This document shows positions 51,505-61,400 of a DNA stretch of 64,000 nucleotides, in pieces. A program made the translations under genes and the position numbers. Under the pieces are notes generated by a model. That model had not been told where the DNA came from. It worked only from the letters and a program-made list of their open reading frames with translations, and made no database searches. Origin of the DNA: Cohnella candidum. GTDB taxonomy: Bacteria; Bacillota; Bacilli; Paenibacillales; Paenibacillaceae. The stretch covers positions 2,081,001 to 2,145,000 of the forward strand of contig NZ_CP033433.1 of assembly GCF_003713065.1 (NCBI RefSeq). Direction: 5' to 3'. Position 1 is the first letter of the stretch, and every line of letters begins with the position of its first letter.

Positions 51505-52494
51505 ATGAGATTTCTCGACAACGGCAACATTCACGACCCTGCTCTCAACCTGGCCTTGGAGGAATACGCGCTGCGAAGCCTTCCGGCGGAGCATGACTAC
51601 CTGCTTTTCTACGTTAACGAACCGTCCATCATCATCGGCAAAAACCAAAACACCGCCGAAGAAGTGAACGAGGAGTACGTGCGGAACAACGGGATCCACG
51701 TGGTGCGCAGGCTGTCCGGCGGCGGCGCCGTTTACCACGACTTAGGTAACCTGAATTTCAGCTTCATCACCAAGGACGACGGCAAGTCGTTCCACAACTT
51801 CCGCAAGTTCACCGAGCCGGTCGTCTCAGCGCTCCGCAAGCTTGGCGTCGAAGCCGAATTGACCGGACGCAACGACCTGCAGGTCGGCGAACGCAAAATA
51901 TCGGGCAACGCCCAATTCGCTTCCAAAGGCCGCATGTTCAGCCACGGCACGCTGCTGTTCTACTCGGAGGTCGACGCGATCGTTTCCGCGCTGAACGTGA
52001 ACCCGGCCAAATTCGAGTCCAAAGCGACCAAATCGGTGCGCAGCCGGGTGGCCAACATCTCGGAATTTTTGAAGGAACCGATGACGCTGGATACTTTCAA
52101 GCGTTTTCTGCTCAAGTCGATCTTCGGCGAAGGACATATCCCCCGTTACGAGCTGACCGAAGCCGATTGGGAGGCCGTACGCCGGCTCGCCGACGAGCGC
52201 TACCGGAACTGGGAATGGAACTACGGCCGCTCGCCCTCCTTCAACGTCCGGCAGGTCAAACGGATCGAAGGCGCAGGCACGTACGATGTCCGTTTGGACG
52301 TCGTGGACGGCGTCATTCGGGAAGCTTCCGTCTTCGGCGATTTCTTCGGCACGGTCGACGTAAGCGAAGTGACGGACAAGCTGGCAGGTGTCCGCTACGA
52401 ACGCGGAGCGATCCGGGAAGCGCTGGAAGGCGTCGACCTGAAGCCGGTGTTCGGTCCGGTCGATCGGGAAGAGTGGCTTTCTCTTCTACTGTAA
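51505..52494 (+). CDS. lplJ: Lipoate-protein ligase
   Basis: A 329-residue ligase that attaches free lipoate to lipoyl domains of 2-oxoacid dehydrogenases and GcvH. The motif RRLSGGGAVYHDLGNLNFSF is at residues about 68-87, the catalytic lysine is K131 in ERKISGNAQ, and the C-terminal accessory domain is present. It starts close to the 5' end of the divergent hydrolase gene. It stands alone and ends in a clear terminator. Confidence 0.95.
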   Translation: MRFLDNGNIHDPALNLALEEYALRSLPAEHDYLLFYVNEPSIIIGKNQNTAEEVNEEYVRNNGIHVVRRLSGGGAVYHDLGNLNFSFITKDDGKSFHNFRKFTEPVVSALRKLGVEAELTGRNDLQVGERKISGNAQFASKGRMFSHGTLLFYSEVDAIVSALNVNPAKFESKATKSVRSRVANISEFLKEPMTLDTFKRFLLKSIFGEGHIPRYELTEADWEAVRRLADERYRNWEWNYGRSPSFNVRQVKRIEGAGTYDVRLDVVDGVIREASVFGDFFGTVDVSEVTDKLAGVRYERGAIREALEGVDLKPVFGPVDREEWLSLLL

Positions 52495-52498
52495 AATG

Positions 52499-52545
52499 AA
52501 AAACCGCCGCTTGCTCGGAGTAAAACCCGGCTTGCGGCGGTTTTT
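52499..52545 (+). terminator. Terminator of lplJ
   Basis: A 10-bp stem AAACCGCCGC/GCGGCGGTTT with a 23-nt loop, followed by a T-run. Confidence 0.82.
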
Positions 52546-52559
52546 GCGTTGAGGGTGCA

Positions 52560-52637
52560 GATTTGTGCAAGAAAGTTGCATAACTGCTCGTTTGATTGGC
52601 GTTTTGAGGCGAGTTATGCAAGTAAGTTACATAACTT
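52560..52637. repeat. Array A2: two hairpin cores of the A1 type at 51-nt period
   Basis: Cores at 52560-52586 and 52611-52637 (51 nt apart, 24-nt spacer). The first reads TTGTGCAA-gaaag-TTGCATAAC, the second GTTATGCAA-gtaag-TTACATAAC. They match array A1 at 21.03 kb. Base changes partly preserve pairing between the arms. Confidence 0.85.
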
Positions 52638-52653
52638 CTCCACACAAACATAT

Positions 52654-52791
52654 AAGTAACTCTCCTTTACTTAAATCCGACGCGCCCCCGGATCAACGCG
52701 TACATAAGTAATGCTCGTTTACTAAAGCCCGCCGCAGTCCAGGATCCGCACACAAATAAGTAATGCTCGTTTACTTAAATCCGCCGAGACC
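52654..52791. repeat. Array B: three AAGTAA-TTTACTT units at exactly 52-nt period
   Basis: Units start at 52654, 52706 and 52758. Each has AAGTAA, a 6-7 nt loop (TGCTCG in two), TTTACT and a G+C-rich tail (CCGCCG-like). The 350-bp gap between lplJ and fucU holds the terminator and arrays A2 and B; no gene is seen. Confidence 0.82.
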
Positions 52792-52843
52792 GCGTGAAGA
52801 AAACGCCCGGCTGCGTCTGTGGCGGCCAGGCGTTCCAAAGTCG

Positions 52844-53281
52844 TTATTCCGTTTCCCGAATCACGCCTTTCTTCAAGATCAGGTTGGCGTACTGCGCGCT
52901 TTCGCCGGTCGCGACGACCGCGTAAGCTTGCTTCGTACGCTCATAGAACGCGAATCTCTCGACCTTCTCGAACGGATCCGATAGCCCGCTTCTCTGCCGC
53001 ACGATTTCCGCATACCGGTCCCAGATGGGCGTTTTCACCGGATCCCCCGGCACGACTTCCATCAACGCGACCGGCTTATCCACATAAGTGTCCAGCGGAA
53101 AAAGCTTCAACACCGCGTCGAGCAACTCGGGCAGACGGTGCCCGTCGCACCGGACGAGCCGCCGCGCATGGCTGGCCGCCGGAAAATTGCCGTCCGCCAG
53201 CACGATTTCGTCCCCGTGACCCATCTCCATCAGCACCTTCAGCAGCTCCGGGGACAGTATGTTAGGAATCCCGATCAACAT
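52844..53281 (-). CDS. fucU: L-fucose mutarotase FucU
   Basis: A 145-residue RbsD/FucU-family protein. ILSPELLKVLMEMGHGDEIVLADGNFPA is the family start, and the active-site region includes HARRLVRCDGHRLPELLDAVL. It interconverts alpha- and beta-L-fucose. Last gene of the fucose operon, 19 bp after the kinase gene. Confidence 0.95.
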   Translation of the reverse strand: MLIGIPNILSPELLKVLMEMGHGDEIVLADGNFPAASHARRLVRCDGHRLPELLDAVLKLFPLDTYVDKPVALMEVVPGDPVKTPIWDRYAEIVRQRSGLSDPFEKVERFAFYERTKQAYAVVATGESAQYANLILKKGVIRETE

Positions 53282-53300
53282 ACGACTTTTCGCTCCCTTT

Positions 53301-54809
53301 TCAACTTATCAGACTCAGATTCCGGAACTTCTCATAGGCTTGATCCCACCGCGACGTATCGGCAGAAGGCTCGTAGGTGTCCACCGGAAACGACTCTGCC
53401 GATAGCCGGCGCGCTTCCCGGAGGTTGGCGCAACTCCCCTGCGCGATCAGTTGGACCAGCATGTTGCCGATCGCGCTCGCCTCCACCGGCCCCGCCCATA
53501 CCGGTCTTCCCAACGCGTCAGCCGTCCATTGGCACAGCAGCCGGTTTTGGATGCCGCCTCCGACCATGTGGAGCCCGCCGAACGAGCGGCCCGTCAACCT
53601 CTCCGCCTGCTCCAATGCTTCCCGGTACCTCAGCGCCAAGCTCTCCAGGATACAGCGGACAAACTCGCCTTGGATTCGCGGCACCGGCTGGCCGGTTTCA
53701 ACGCAATAGGAGGCGATCTTGCCCGCCATGCCACCCGGCCCGTAAAACCGGGCGTCGTCCGGGTTCACCATGCTGCGGAACGGCTCGGCAGCTTCCGCCG
53801 CTTCCACAAGCTCCCCGTAACCGATTGCACGGCCGGAAGCATCCCACTCGCGTTTGCATTCCTGCAGCAGCCAGAGGCCCATGATGTTCTTGAGCAGCTG
53901 GTACGTGCCGCCAACGCCGCCCTCGTTGGAAAACTGGAGCTCCATCGTTTCCGCCGTCAACAATGGCCGGTCCAATTCCGTCCCCAGCAGCGACCACGTG
54001 CCGCAGACGAGATAAGCGAACGGTCCGTCGTTCGCCGGAACGGCCGCGATCGCCGACTCCGTGTCGTGCGTGCCGACGGAGACGGCCGTCATCGGCGGCA
54101 CGCCCAGCTCCTCGCATACTTCCGCGGCCAGCGGGCCGATCCGGCTGCCCGGTTCCACGGGTTCGAGGAATAACCCGGACGGAATGCCGAGCCGGTCCAT
54201 CAACTCCGTGTTCCATGCCCGCCGCTCCGGATGGAACAGCTGGGTCGTGGTCGCCATCGTGAACTCGCAGCTCCGGCATCCCGTCAGCAAATAGACGAGA
54301 AGGTCCGGCGTCAGCAGCAGTGTCTCGGCGAGGGCGAGCTTCGGCGAACCGGCCTTCTTCATCGCATACAATTGGTACAGCGTATTAAACGGCATGAACT
54401 GAAGGCCGCTTTGGCGAAACAACTCGTCCTCGCCGACGATCGCGTTTACTTCTTCGATCAAGCCCTCGGTTTGCGGATCCCGGTAATGGTAGGGATTCCC
54501 GAGCAGCTCGCCGCGAACGTCCAACAGCCCGAAGTCGACGCCCCAAGAATCGATGCCGAAGGTAGCCGGAGCGTACCCTGCCTGAAAGGCCTTGCGGATC
54601 GAGATCTTAATTTCATGAAGCAACCGCAGAATATCCCAATGCAGATGCCGCCCCACCTGAATCGCTTCGTTTGGGAATCGGTGGATTTCCGTCACGCGCA
54701 GCCGCCGGCTCCCGCTCTCCTGCAAGGACAGGATGCCGATCAAAGCCCTCCCGCTGCCGGCCCCCAAATCGAACGCCAGCACCGTGTTCTCCCCGTCCAT
54801 CCCGTTCAC
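53301..54809 (-). CDS. fucK: FGGY sugar kinase, probably L-fuculokinase (RhaB-like)
   Basis: A 502-residue FGGY kinase. The phosphate loop FDLGAGSGRALIG is at the N-terminus, the sugar-binding region FGIDSWGVDFGLLD at about residues 83-96, and the adenosine motif MVGGGIQNRLLCQWTADAL near residue 420. By sequence it looks like a rhamnulokinase. It lies between fucA and fucU and no rhaA or rhaD is present, so it most likely phosphorylates L-fuculose. Confidence 0.9.
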   Translation of the reverse strand: MNGMDGENTVLAFDLGAGSGRALIGILSLQESGSRRLRVTEIHRFPNEAIQVGRHLHWDILRLLHEIKISIRKAFQAGYAPATFGIDSWGVDFGLLDVRGELLGNPYHYRDPQTEGLIEEVNAIVGEDELFRQSGLQFMPFNTLYQLYAMKKAGSPKLALAETLLLTPDLLVYLLTGCRSCEFTMATTTQLFHPERRAWNTELMDRLGIPSGLFLEPVEPGSRIGPLAAEVCEELGVPPMTAVSVGTHDTESAIAAVPANDGPFAYLVCGTWSLLGTELDRPLLTAETMELQFSNEGGVGGTYQLLKNIMGLWLLQECKREWDASGRAIGYGELVEAAEAAEPFRSMVNPDDARFYGPGGMAGKIASYCVETGQPVPRIQGEFVRCILESLALRYREALEQAERLTGRSFGGLHMVGGGIQNRLLCQWTADALGRPVWAGPVEASAIGNMLVQLIAQGSCANLREARRLSAESFPVDTYEPSADTSRWDQAYEKFRNLSLIS

Positions 54810-54825
54810 CTCCGCGCCGCTTCGC

Positions 54826-55491
54826 TCATTTCATTTTCTGAAGCAATTGGATACGGTACGCTTCGCTTTCGAGCGAGGCGATTTCCTCGAATTCCTCGCG
54901 CGTCAGCACCTTCGGTTCCCGGACGGATTTCGCGATCAGATAAATTTTTGCGCTTTCCTCGACCACTTCCGTGCGGTAGTAGGCTTCACGCAAGTTGCGG
55001 CCGGTCGTCACCAAGCCGTGGTTGCCGAGCAGGATCGAGCTCGCTTCGTTCACCTTCTCCACGACGGCGTCCGCCAGCTTGTCGGTCGTCGGCAGCACGT
55101 AGGGAACGTACACGGTCCGTCCGACGAGCGCCGCCTGGTCGGGGAACATGATCGGCAACTCGCGTTCGACGAGCGTGAAGGCAATGCAATGCGGCGGATG
55201 CGTATGCACGATCGCGCCGATGGACGGGTTGGCCCGGTAAGCGTACAGATGCATGAGGACTTCCGAGGACGGCCGCAGGCCGATATCCTTGATCTCGCCG
55301 GTCGCGATATCCACTTCGACCCAATGCTCGGGTTTCACTTCGTCCAGGGCAAACCCGCTGGGCGACAAGTACATTTTGCCTTCGAAACGGGCGCTGACGT
55401 TGCCTCCGGGGCCGACGACGAGTTTGTTCGCGACGGTTTTCCGGGCGTAAACGCACAATTCTTCGCGTATGGATTGGCTGTTGCACATCAT
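54826..55491 (-). CDS. fucA: L-fuculose-1-phosphate aldolase
   Basis: A 221-residue class II (zinc) aldolase splitting fuculose-1-phosphate into dihydroxyacetone phosphate and lactaldehyde. The catalytic glutamate is in PSSEVLMH, zinc ligands are in HTHPPHC and GNHGLVTTG. The ATG at 55491 has AAGGAG eight bases upstream; the longer upstream frame overlaps fucI and is rejected. Confidence 0.94.
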   Translation of the reverse strand: MMCNSQSIREELCVYARKTVANKLVVGPGGNVSARFEGKMYLSPSGFALDEVKPEHWVEVDIATGEIKDIGLRPSSEVLMHLYAYRANPSIGAIVHTHPPHCIAFTLVERELPIMFPDQAALVGRTVYVPYVLPTTDKLADAVVEKVNEASSILLGNHGLVTTGRNLREAYYRTEVVEESAKIYLIAKSVREPKVLTREEFEEIASLESEAYRIQLLQKMK

Positions 55492-55508
55492 CTCGATATC
55501 TCCTTCCC

Positions 55509-57299
55509 TTAACCGTACAGCGGGCCGAAGTTGGCGCAGGCGCGATAATCGGCGCTCTCCGCGTCGTCGGTGCCGAACAGTCCCCAAGCCCTCGGACGGA
55601 AAACGCGTTCCGCGGACACGTTGTGCATGCTGACCGGAATCCGGAGCATGGACGCGAGCGTGATCAAATCCGCGCCGATATGCCCGTAGCTGATCGAACC
55701 GTGGTTGGCTCCCCAATTGTCCATCACGTCATAGACGGAGCGGAACGCGCCGCTGCCCGTCAAGATCGGAGCGAACCAAGTCGTCGGCCAGGTCGGATCC
55801 GTCCGCTTGTCGAGGATGTCGTGAACGTCCGGAGGCAGGTCTACGGAATACCCCTCCGCGATTTGCAGGACGGGCCCGAGACCTTTCACCAAGTTGATCC
55901 GCGACATCGTCATCGGCATGCCGCCGCGGGTCAGGAAGTCGGACGAATACCCGCCGCCGCGGAAATATTCCACGGAAGCCGGGCGCCAAGAAGTCGCCTG
56001 CAAGCATTTGCGGGCTTCCTCCTCGGTGATTTCCCAGAAAGGCTTCATCGCCGGCTTGCCGTCCTTCGTCTGCTCGCCCGTTCCGTCAAGCGCCGCGGGG
56101 CCGGAGTTGATCAGGTGCAAAATGCCGCCTTCCGCCTCCCCCGTCAGCCGATGGCCGGTCACGCGTTCCACCGACTCAGGACTCCAATACGTCCGGACGT
56201 CGGCGAAAATTTGCGCCGTATTCGTCAGCAGATAACCCATCAGCATGACGGTTCCGTTCAAGCTGTCGTTCTCGGTCGCGACCAGGTACGGGGCGCGGAT
56301 GCCGTTCCAATCGAAGGAGGAGTTGAGCATCGCCTCGAGGAAATCCCCGTTCGGAAAATGGTCCGTCCATTGCCGCTGCCCCTGGAAGCCCGACAGGATC
56401 GCGTTGTGGCCGAGCGCTTCTTCGCCGAACCCGAGCTCGGCAAGCCGCGGATTGCCGACCATGAGATCGCGGGCGATGATCGTCATTTTCACGACGGTTT
56501 CCCAGTCCCGGTCTTTCCGCTCCCGCGAAGTCACGAGATGCGGCGGGTTGTTGTCCGGCCCTTCCGGACAATTTTCTTTCACCCAAGCGAGCGCCTTAAC
56601 GTATTCCTTCGGATCGTAGATGCCTTCGTCTATCCGGCGCACGAACTCGGTCATGTCCACGTATTCGTTGCGCATGCCGAGATAGTCCTGGAAGAACGCA
56701 TCGTTCACGACGGAACCCGCGATCCCCATCGATACGGAGCCCATGGACAAATACGCTTTGCCCCGCATCATTGCGACCGCCAGACCCGCTTTCGCGAAGG
56801 CGAGCAGTTTGCCGCGCACGTCTTCCGGTACCGAAGGGTCTCCCGCGTCCTGCACTTGTTCGCCGTAAATGCCGAAAGCGGGGAGTCCCTTCTGCGCGTA
56901 ACCCGACAGCACGGCGGCCAAATATACCGCACCCGGCCGCTCCGTGCCGTTAAAGCCCCAGACCGCTTTCGGAATCGTCGGATCCGCGTCCATCGTCTCG
57001 GTCCCATAGCACCAGCATGGAGTTACCGTTATCGATACCCCCACGCCCGACTTCGCGAATTTGTCCGCGCAAGCCGCCGCCTCCGCGACGCCCCCGATGC
57101 ACGTGTCCGCGATTACACACTCTACCGGGGAACCGTCCGGATACCGCAGGTTCTCCGACAGCAGCCGGGCCGTGGCCTTCGCCATGTTCATCGTCTGTTC
57201 CTCGAGCGATTCCCTGACTCCTTTGCGTCTCCCGTCGATCGTCGGCCGGATGCCGATTTTCGGAAACCCGCCTGCCCAACGCGTTGCGATATCCGCCAT
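55509..57299 (-). CDS. fucI: L-fucose isomerase
   Basis: A 596-residue ketol isomerase converting L-fucose to L-fuculose. The Mn ligands correspond to E343 (ATENDSLNG), D367 (IFADVRTYW) and H533 ([10 protein letters not shown]), a few positions later than the E. coli enzyme's E337, D361 and H528. First gene of fucI-A-K-U. The operator/cre region lies immediately upstream. Confidence 0.96.
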   Translation of the reverse strand: MADIATRWAGGFPKIGIRPTIDGRRKGVRESLEEQTMNMAKATARLLSENLRYPDGSPVECVIADTCIGGVAEAAACADKFAKSGVGVSITVTPCWCYGTETMDADPTIPKAVWGFNGTERPGAVYLAAVLSGYAQKGLPAFGIYGEQVQDAGDPSVPEDVRGKLLAFAKAGLAVAMMRGKAYLSMGSVSMGIAGSVVNDAFFQDYLGMRNEYVDMTEFVRRIDEGIYDPKEYVKALAWVKENCPEGPDNNPPHLVTSRERKDRDWETVVKMTIIARDLMVGNPRLAELGFGEEALGHNAILSGFQGQRQWTDHFPNGDFLEAMLNSSFDWNGIRAPYLVATENDSLNGTVMLMGYLLTNTAQIFADVRTYWSPESVERVTGHRLTGEAEGGILHLINSGPAALDGTGEQTKDGKPAMKPFWEITEEEARKCLQATSWRPASVEYFRGGGYSSDFLTRGGMPMTMSRINLVKGLGPVLQIAEGYSVDLPPDVHDILDKRTDPTWPTTWFAPILTGSGAFRSVYDVMDNWGANHGSISYGHIGADLITLASMLRIPVSMHNVSAERVFRPRAWGLFGTDDAESADYRACANFGPLYG

Positions 57300-57320
57300 T
57301 TGTCGCCTGCCTCCCGCGCA

Positions 57321-57353
57321 TTGAAAGCGCTTATAATGTTATCGATAACATTA
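57321..57353. promoter_or_regulatory. LacI operator and cre site for the fucose operon
   Basis: TAATGTTATCGATAACATTA (57334-57353) is a perfect 20-bp palindrome of the LacI-family type. It overlaps TTGAAAGCGCTTATAA (57321-57336), which fits the CcpA cre consensus with one mismatch. Both lie between divergent fucI and its regulator gene, so fucose induction and glucose repression can act at one point. Confidence 0.8.
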
Positions 57354-57435
57354 CGCTACCAAGGAAACCGTATTGCTGTCAATCCTTTTGTTCGGTAAGA
57401 TAGAACCAATGATTCGACATAAGGGAGCAGACTTC

Positions 57436-58458
57436 ATGGTTACGATTTACGATATCGCGGAGAAAGCGAACGTATCCGCGATGACGGTTTCCAGGGTTAT
57501 CAATAACACGGGAAAAATCAGCGATAAAACGAGGGCGAAAGTGAAACGCGTCATGGAGGAGCTGAACTACGTTCCGAACCAGACCGCGCGCAGCCTCGTA
57601 CTGCAGCAAACGCGGATCCTTTTCCTGCTGATTACCGACATCACGAACCCTTTCTATACGACTTTAGCCCGCGGCGCGGAAGACGCGGCCACGAAAAACG
57701 GCTTCCGCCTGCTGTTCGGAAACAGCGACGAAAGCCTTGAGAAAGAAAACGAGTATGTCCAGACGATTCTGTCCGCCCGCGTGGACGGCGTATTGGTGGC
57801 TCCCGCAGGGGATCCCTCGCTGCCCCACCTGGAAAAACTTCGGGCGCATAAGGTGCCGTTCGTCCTGATGGACCGCGAGGTTCCCGGCATCGAATGCGAC
57901 GTCGTGCTGGGGGACAGCAAGGAAGGCGGGCACCGGCTCACCCAGCTTCTCATCGACCGGGGGCACCGGCGCATCGCCATGATCAACGGTTCATCCTCCG
58001 TTTCCAGCGCCAGGCTGCGCTTGCAGGGCTACCGCGAGGCGTTGAAGCTGAACGATCTTCCCTGCGCCGACGGCGACGTGTACGAAACCAGCTTCGGACC
58101 TCGCTCCGACCTTTCCGGAATCGAAGCGTGGCTGGACGCCATGCCTTCCCTGCCGACGGCGATCGTGGCGGGCAACAACGTGCTCGCGCTCGAAGTGATG
58201 AGCGTGCTGCGCAATCGCGGCGTTGCCGTGCCGGACGAGGTTTCGCTCGTCTGCTTCGACGATCTCGGCCCTTACGCGGAATTCGACCCTTTCCTTACCG
58301 TGGCCGCCCAGCAAGCATACCAATTCGGTTACATGGGCATTCAAATGCTGATCGAGCGGATCCGCGAGAAGGAACAGCCCTTGCCCTGGAAGAAAATCGT
58401 CCTTCCGGCGGAGCTCATCGTCCGCCGGTCGGTCAAGGAATTAACCTCTACTCAATAA
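57436..58458 (+). CDS. LacI-family transcriptional regulator of the fucose operon
   Basis: A 340-residue LacI-type repressor. The N-terminal DNA-binding helix is TIYDIAEKANVSAMTVSRVINN, followed by hinge PNQTARSLV and a periplasmic-binding-like ligand domain. ATG 57436 follows AAGGGAG; 21 upstream codons lack a ribosome site. It is divergent from fucI and its operator lies between them. The ligand is inferred to be fucose or a derivative. Confidence 0.9.
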   Translation: MVTIYDIAEKANVSAMTVSRVINNTGKISDKTRAKVKRVMEELNYVPNQTARSLVLQQTRILFLLITDITNPFYTTLARGAEDAATKNGFRLLFGNSDESLEKENEYVQTILSARVDGVLVAPAGDPSLPHLEKLRAHKVPFVLMDREVPGIECDVVLGDSKEGGHRLTQLLIDRGHRRIAMINGSSSVSSARLRLQGYREALKLNDLPCADGDVYETSFGPRSDLSGIEAWLDAMPSLPTAIVAGNNVLALEVMSVLRNRGVAVPDEVSLVCFDDLGPYAEFDPFLTVAAQQAYQFGYMGIQMLIERIREKEQPLPWKKIVLPAELIVRRSVKELTSTQ

Positions 58459-61400
58459 TGAATCTTCACGTCGTCGGCGGCCGAATGGCGGATTTTCAGA
58501 ACGAGCATCCCGCTGTCGCCTAAATACGACCAGCCGGTGTCTGCGTTCGTAAGATCGGCCTGTTCGGACAGCTTAACGTCATTTACGGTCACCATGCGGG
58601 GCGCTTCCCGCCCGGCGACGAGCGAATAGGTCGTCTCCCCTGCCGGATATTTCAGCCCGAAGGAGAGCAAATGCTGCGTGTTCGAAGGAGACTTGTCGCG
58701 GATGTCGGCCAGCGACGTCACCTTGGCTTCGGCGCAAGTTTTGCCCTCGGCATCCGGGTTCGGGCAGCCGGGAACGGCTACCGTCCGGATATCCGGGTTC
58801 GGTCCTTTGCCTTCCACGAACCGCTGCATGAACAGCACCTTCACGATTTCCTCGGGGTTCAGCATGACCGTATCGGAGCGGCTGTTGGCGATGAGCCGCC
58901 AGTTGTCCGGATATCCGCCTCTCCAGGTTTCGTCCGAACCGGACGCCTGCTGGATTTCTGCGCTGGCCAGAATGCCGTCGGCCACTTGCTTCCATGGCCC
59001 TTGCCCGTCATAGTTGGCCAGATCCAGCAGCTCGTAAGCGTACACGAGGCCGTTCCACTGCACCGGCACCGCGAACCACGGATTGATGTAAGCGGAGGCG
59101 CCGAAAATCGGGATCGTGGCGTATTCCATGAGCGGGCGATCCTGCACGCCCCACGTATAGACGAACGGCAGTCCCCGCTTCGCCCACTCTTTCGCCTTAT
59201 CCAAATACTCGGTCTTCCCGGTCAAATCGTACGCTGCCAAATACGCGCCGACCGCATGCCCCGCAGCCAGGATATCCGGCGTGTGGAGCGGTACTTCCCA
59301 CGGCTGGCTCGTACGGGGAACGCCGCCCATGCCTTCGATGGCCGCCAGCCCTTTGAAGCCGGCCTCCTTCGCTTGGCTGTCGCCGGTCATCGCCACGTAT
59401 TTCAGCAGATGCTTGACGTTCTGGGCGGTTTGCCCGAACATCGGCGTGCCGTTCTCGCCGAGCGGCGGGTTATAGGCGGCCGCATTCTTATACAGCCAGG
59501 CTCCCGACGGATCTTGGTCCGCGATCAGCGCATCCATCTCCTTCTTTAACCCTGCCAAAGCTTGGTCCATGTATCCGACCAGGAACGGCGCTTGGAACTG
59601 CGGAATATGGTAGTCCGGATCGCCCAGCTTTTTCTTATCCGCCATGGCGCCGAGCGCTTGCGACAAGACCGTTTCGATTTCCGGTTTGCGCTCCGGTGCC
59701 GCCGTGCCGAGAAGCTTCAGGCTCACCATGTCCGCCGGGAATTGATTGGTCCCCCAGGACGGGATGTTGACGTGGCGCCAGCCTTTGGTCACCGGATCCC
59801 AGTAAGTTCTCAGATACGCGTCGAGCCCGAGATCGACCTGCTCTTCGAAAGAACGGACTTGCGGCACAGACGGGATGCCGTTGTCCTTCACGTACGCGCT
59901 GACCGCTTCCGCGACCGAATCCGCTTCGATCGTCGAAATGCCCGCTTTCAGCGTCAGATCGCGGCCGGCCGGCAAGGCGTAAGCCGTTTCGGCAAGCTCT
60001 TGGTTTTCCTTGACATAGGTCGGCACGCTCAAAGCGGAAAGGCCCATGACGTGGTTATTCTGGTTCTCGACCCAGTTCGGCGAAGCGAACTTCGCCGCGG
60101 GCAGGTCATGCTCGCCGTCCCATTTTTGCTTGGGGTCCCACGACAAGCTGACGATATGCTTATCTTGCCGCACGGCCATGAGCGGAACCGTGATTTTGTA
60201 AGGATGGGGAACGAGCCTTAAGTATGCCGGCGTATGCACGTCCAGCTGGCTTGAGGAAGACTCGCCTCCCGTCAGCCATTCCAAGCCGGGGAACAGCGCC
60301 TCGTCTTTGCCGGCTCCGAAGCTGCCTTCTCCGACCGTCAGCACCGGTCCCGTCATGTTCAGCAGCTGCGCGTCGCGGTCGGCATGTACGCTTTGACCCG
60401 TGACGATGCGGTCGTCGCCCGTTCCCAACGCGAAATCGAAAGAATAAGTCCAGACCCTGCCGGACGAATCCGTCGCGGTGCCTTGGAACGTCAATCCGGC
60501 TTTGCCGCTAGGCGAACCCGCCGTCACCGTTGCCGGGTAGAAGCCGACGGTTTCCGCCTTGTTGCCGTCCTGCTTGACGATCGCGGCCGCGAAGGGCTGC
60601 GCGCTGGCCATCAGCTTCCAGCCTTGGACATCATCCCAAGCGTAGACCTGGTATTGCCCGTAGCCGAATTCGGATTTCGGCGCGACGAAACGCGTAGTCG
60701 CATTCTCGAGAACCGCGTCTCCGGTTGCCGGATCCACCAATGCCCGTGCCGCGCTCGGGCGATCGGACGAACTTCCTGGCGCTTCGGTCGCCTTCAACAC
60801 CGGCAGGGAAACGGAGTAGCTTTGATCATATCCCGCGGCGTGAAGCTTCACTTCGACCGAAGCCGGGCTTTCCGCGGTCGCCTTCACTTTCCACGTCGCC
60901 ACGGCTTTGCCGCCCGGCGCCAGGTCACCCAGCGGCGAGGACAAGGCTTCCCCGACGATCTCAAGTCCATTCGAAGCAACCAGTTCGGCCTGCGCATGGA
61001 AGAACTTCTTCCCGCCGGTATTGGCGATCTCGACGGAAACATCCGCCTCGTCACCGGCATGCAGCGCGGGCTTCGAGCGTTTCACCGACAACTGCCCTCC
61101 GGCCGGACTCGATACGAATTTCACTTCGTCCAGCGTCAAAACCGCGGCGCTTCGGTCGCCGCCCTCAATGTCCAGCCGCAGCTTGATGATTTTCCCTTTC
61201 CACTGCGGATGATCCCCGACGGCGATCGTGTAGTCGTGCATGTTGCCGTCCGCTTGGATCGTGAAATCGATCCGGCGGGTTTCGGCATAGGACGGAGTGG
61301 AATCCGTCGCGAAAAAGATGGACACATAGTTGCCGGCCGTCGCGCTCATGCGGACGGTCAGCGTTTTGTCCCGTTCCCCGATGACGCCTTCGACGTTCTC

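Noticed and set aside
53301-54809. Rhamnose catabolism (rhamnulokinase annotation)
   Set aside because: No rhamnose isomerase or rhamnulose aldolase is present; the gene lies inside a fucose operon.
55623-57398. 591-codon frame opposite fucI
   Set aside because: Antisense shadow; no recognisable domain, while the opposite strand encodes a complete isomerase.
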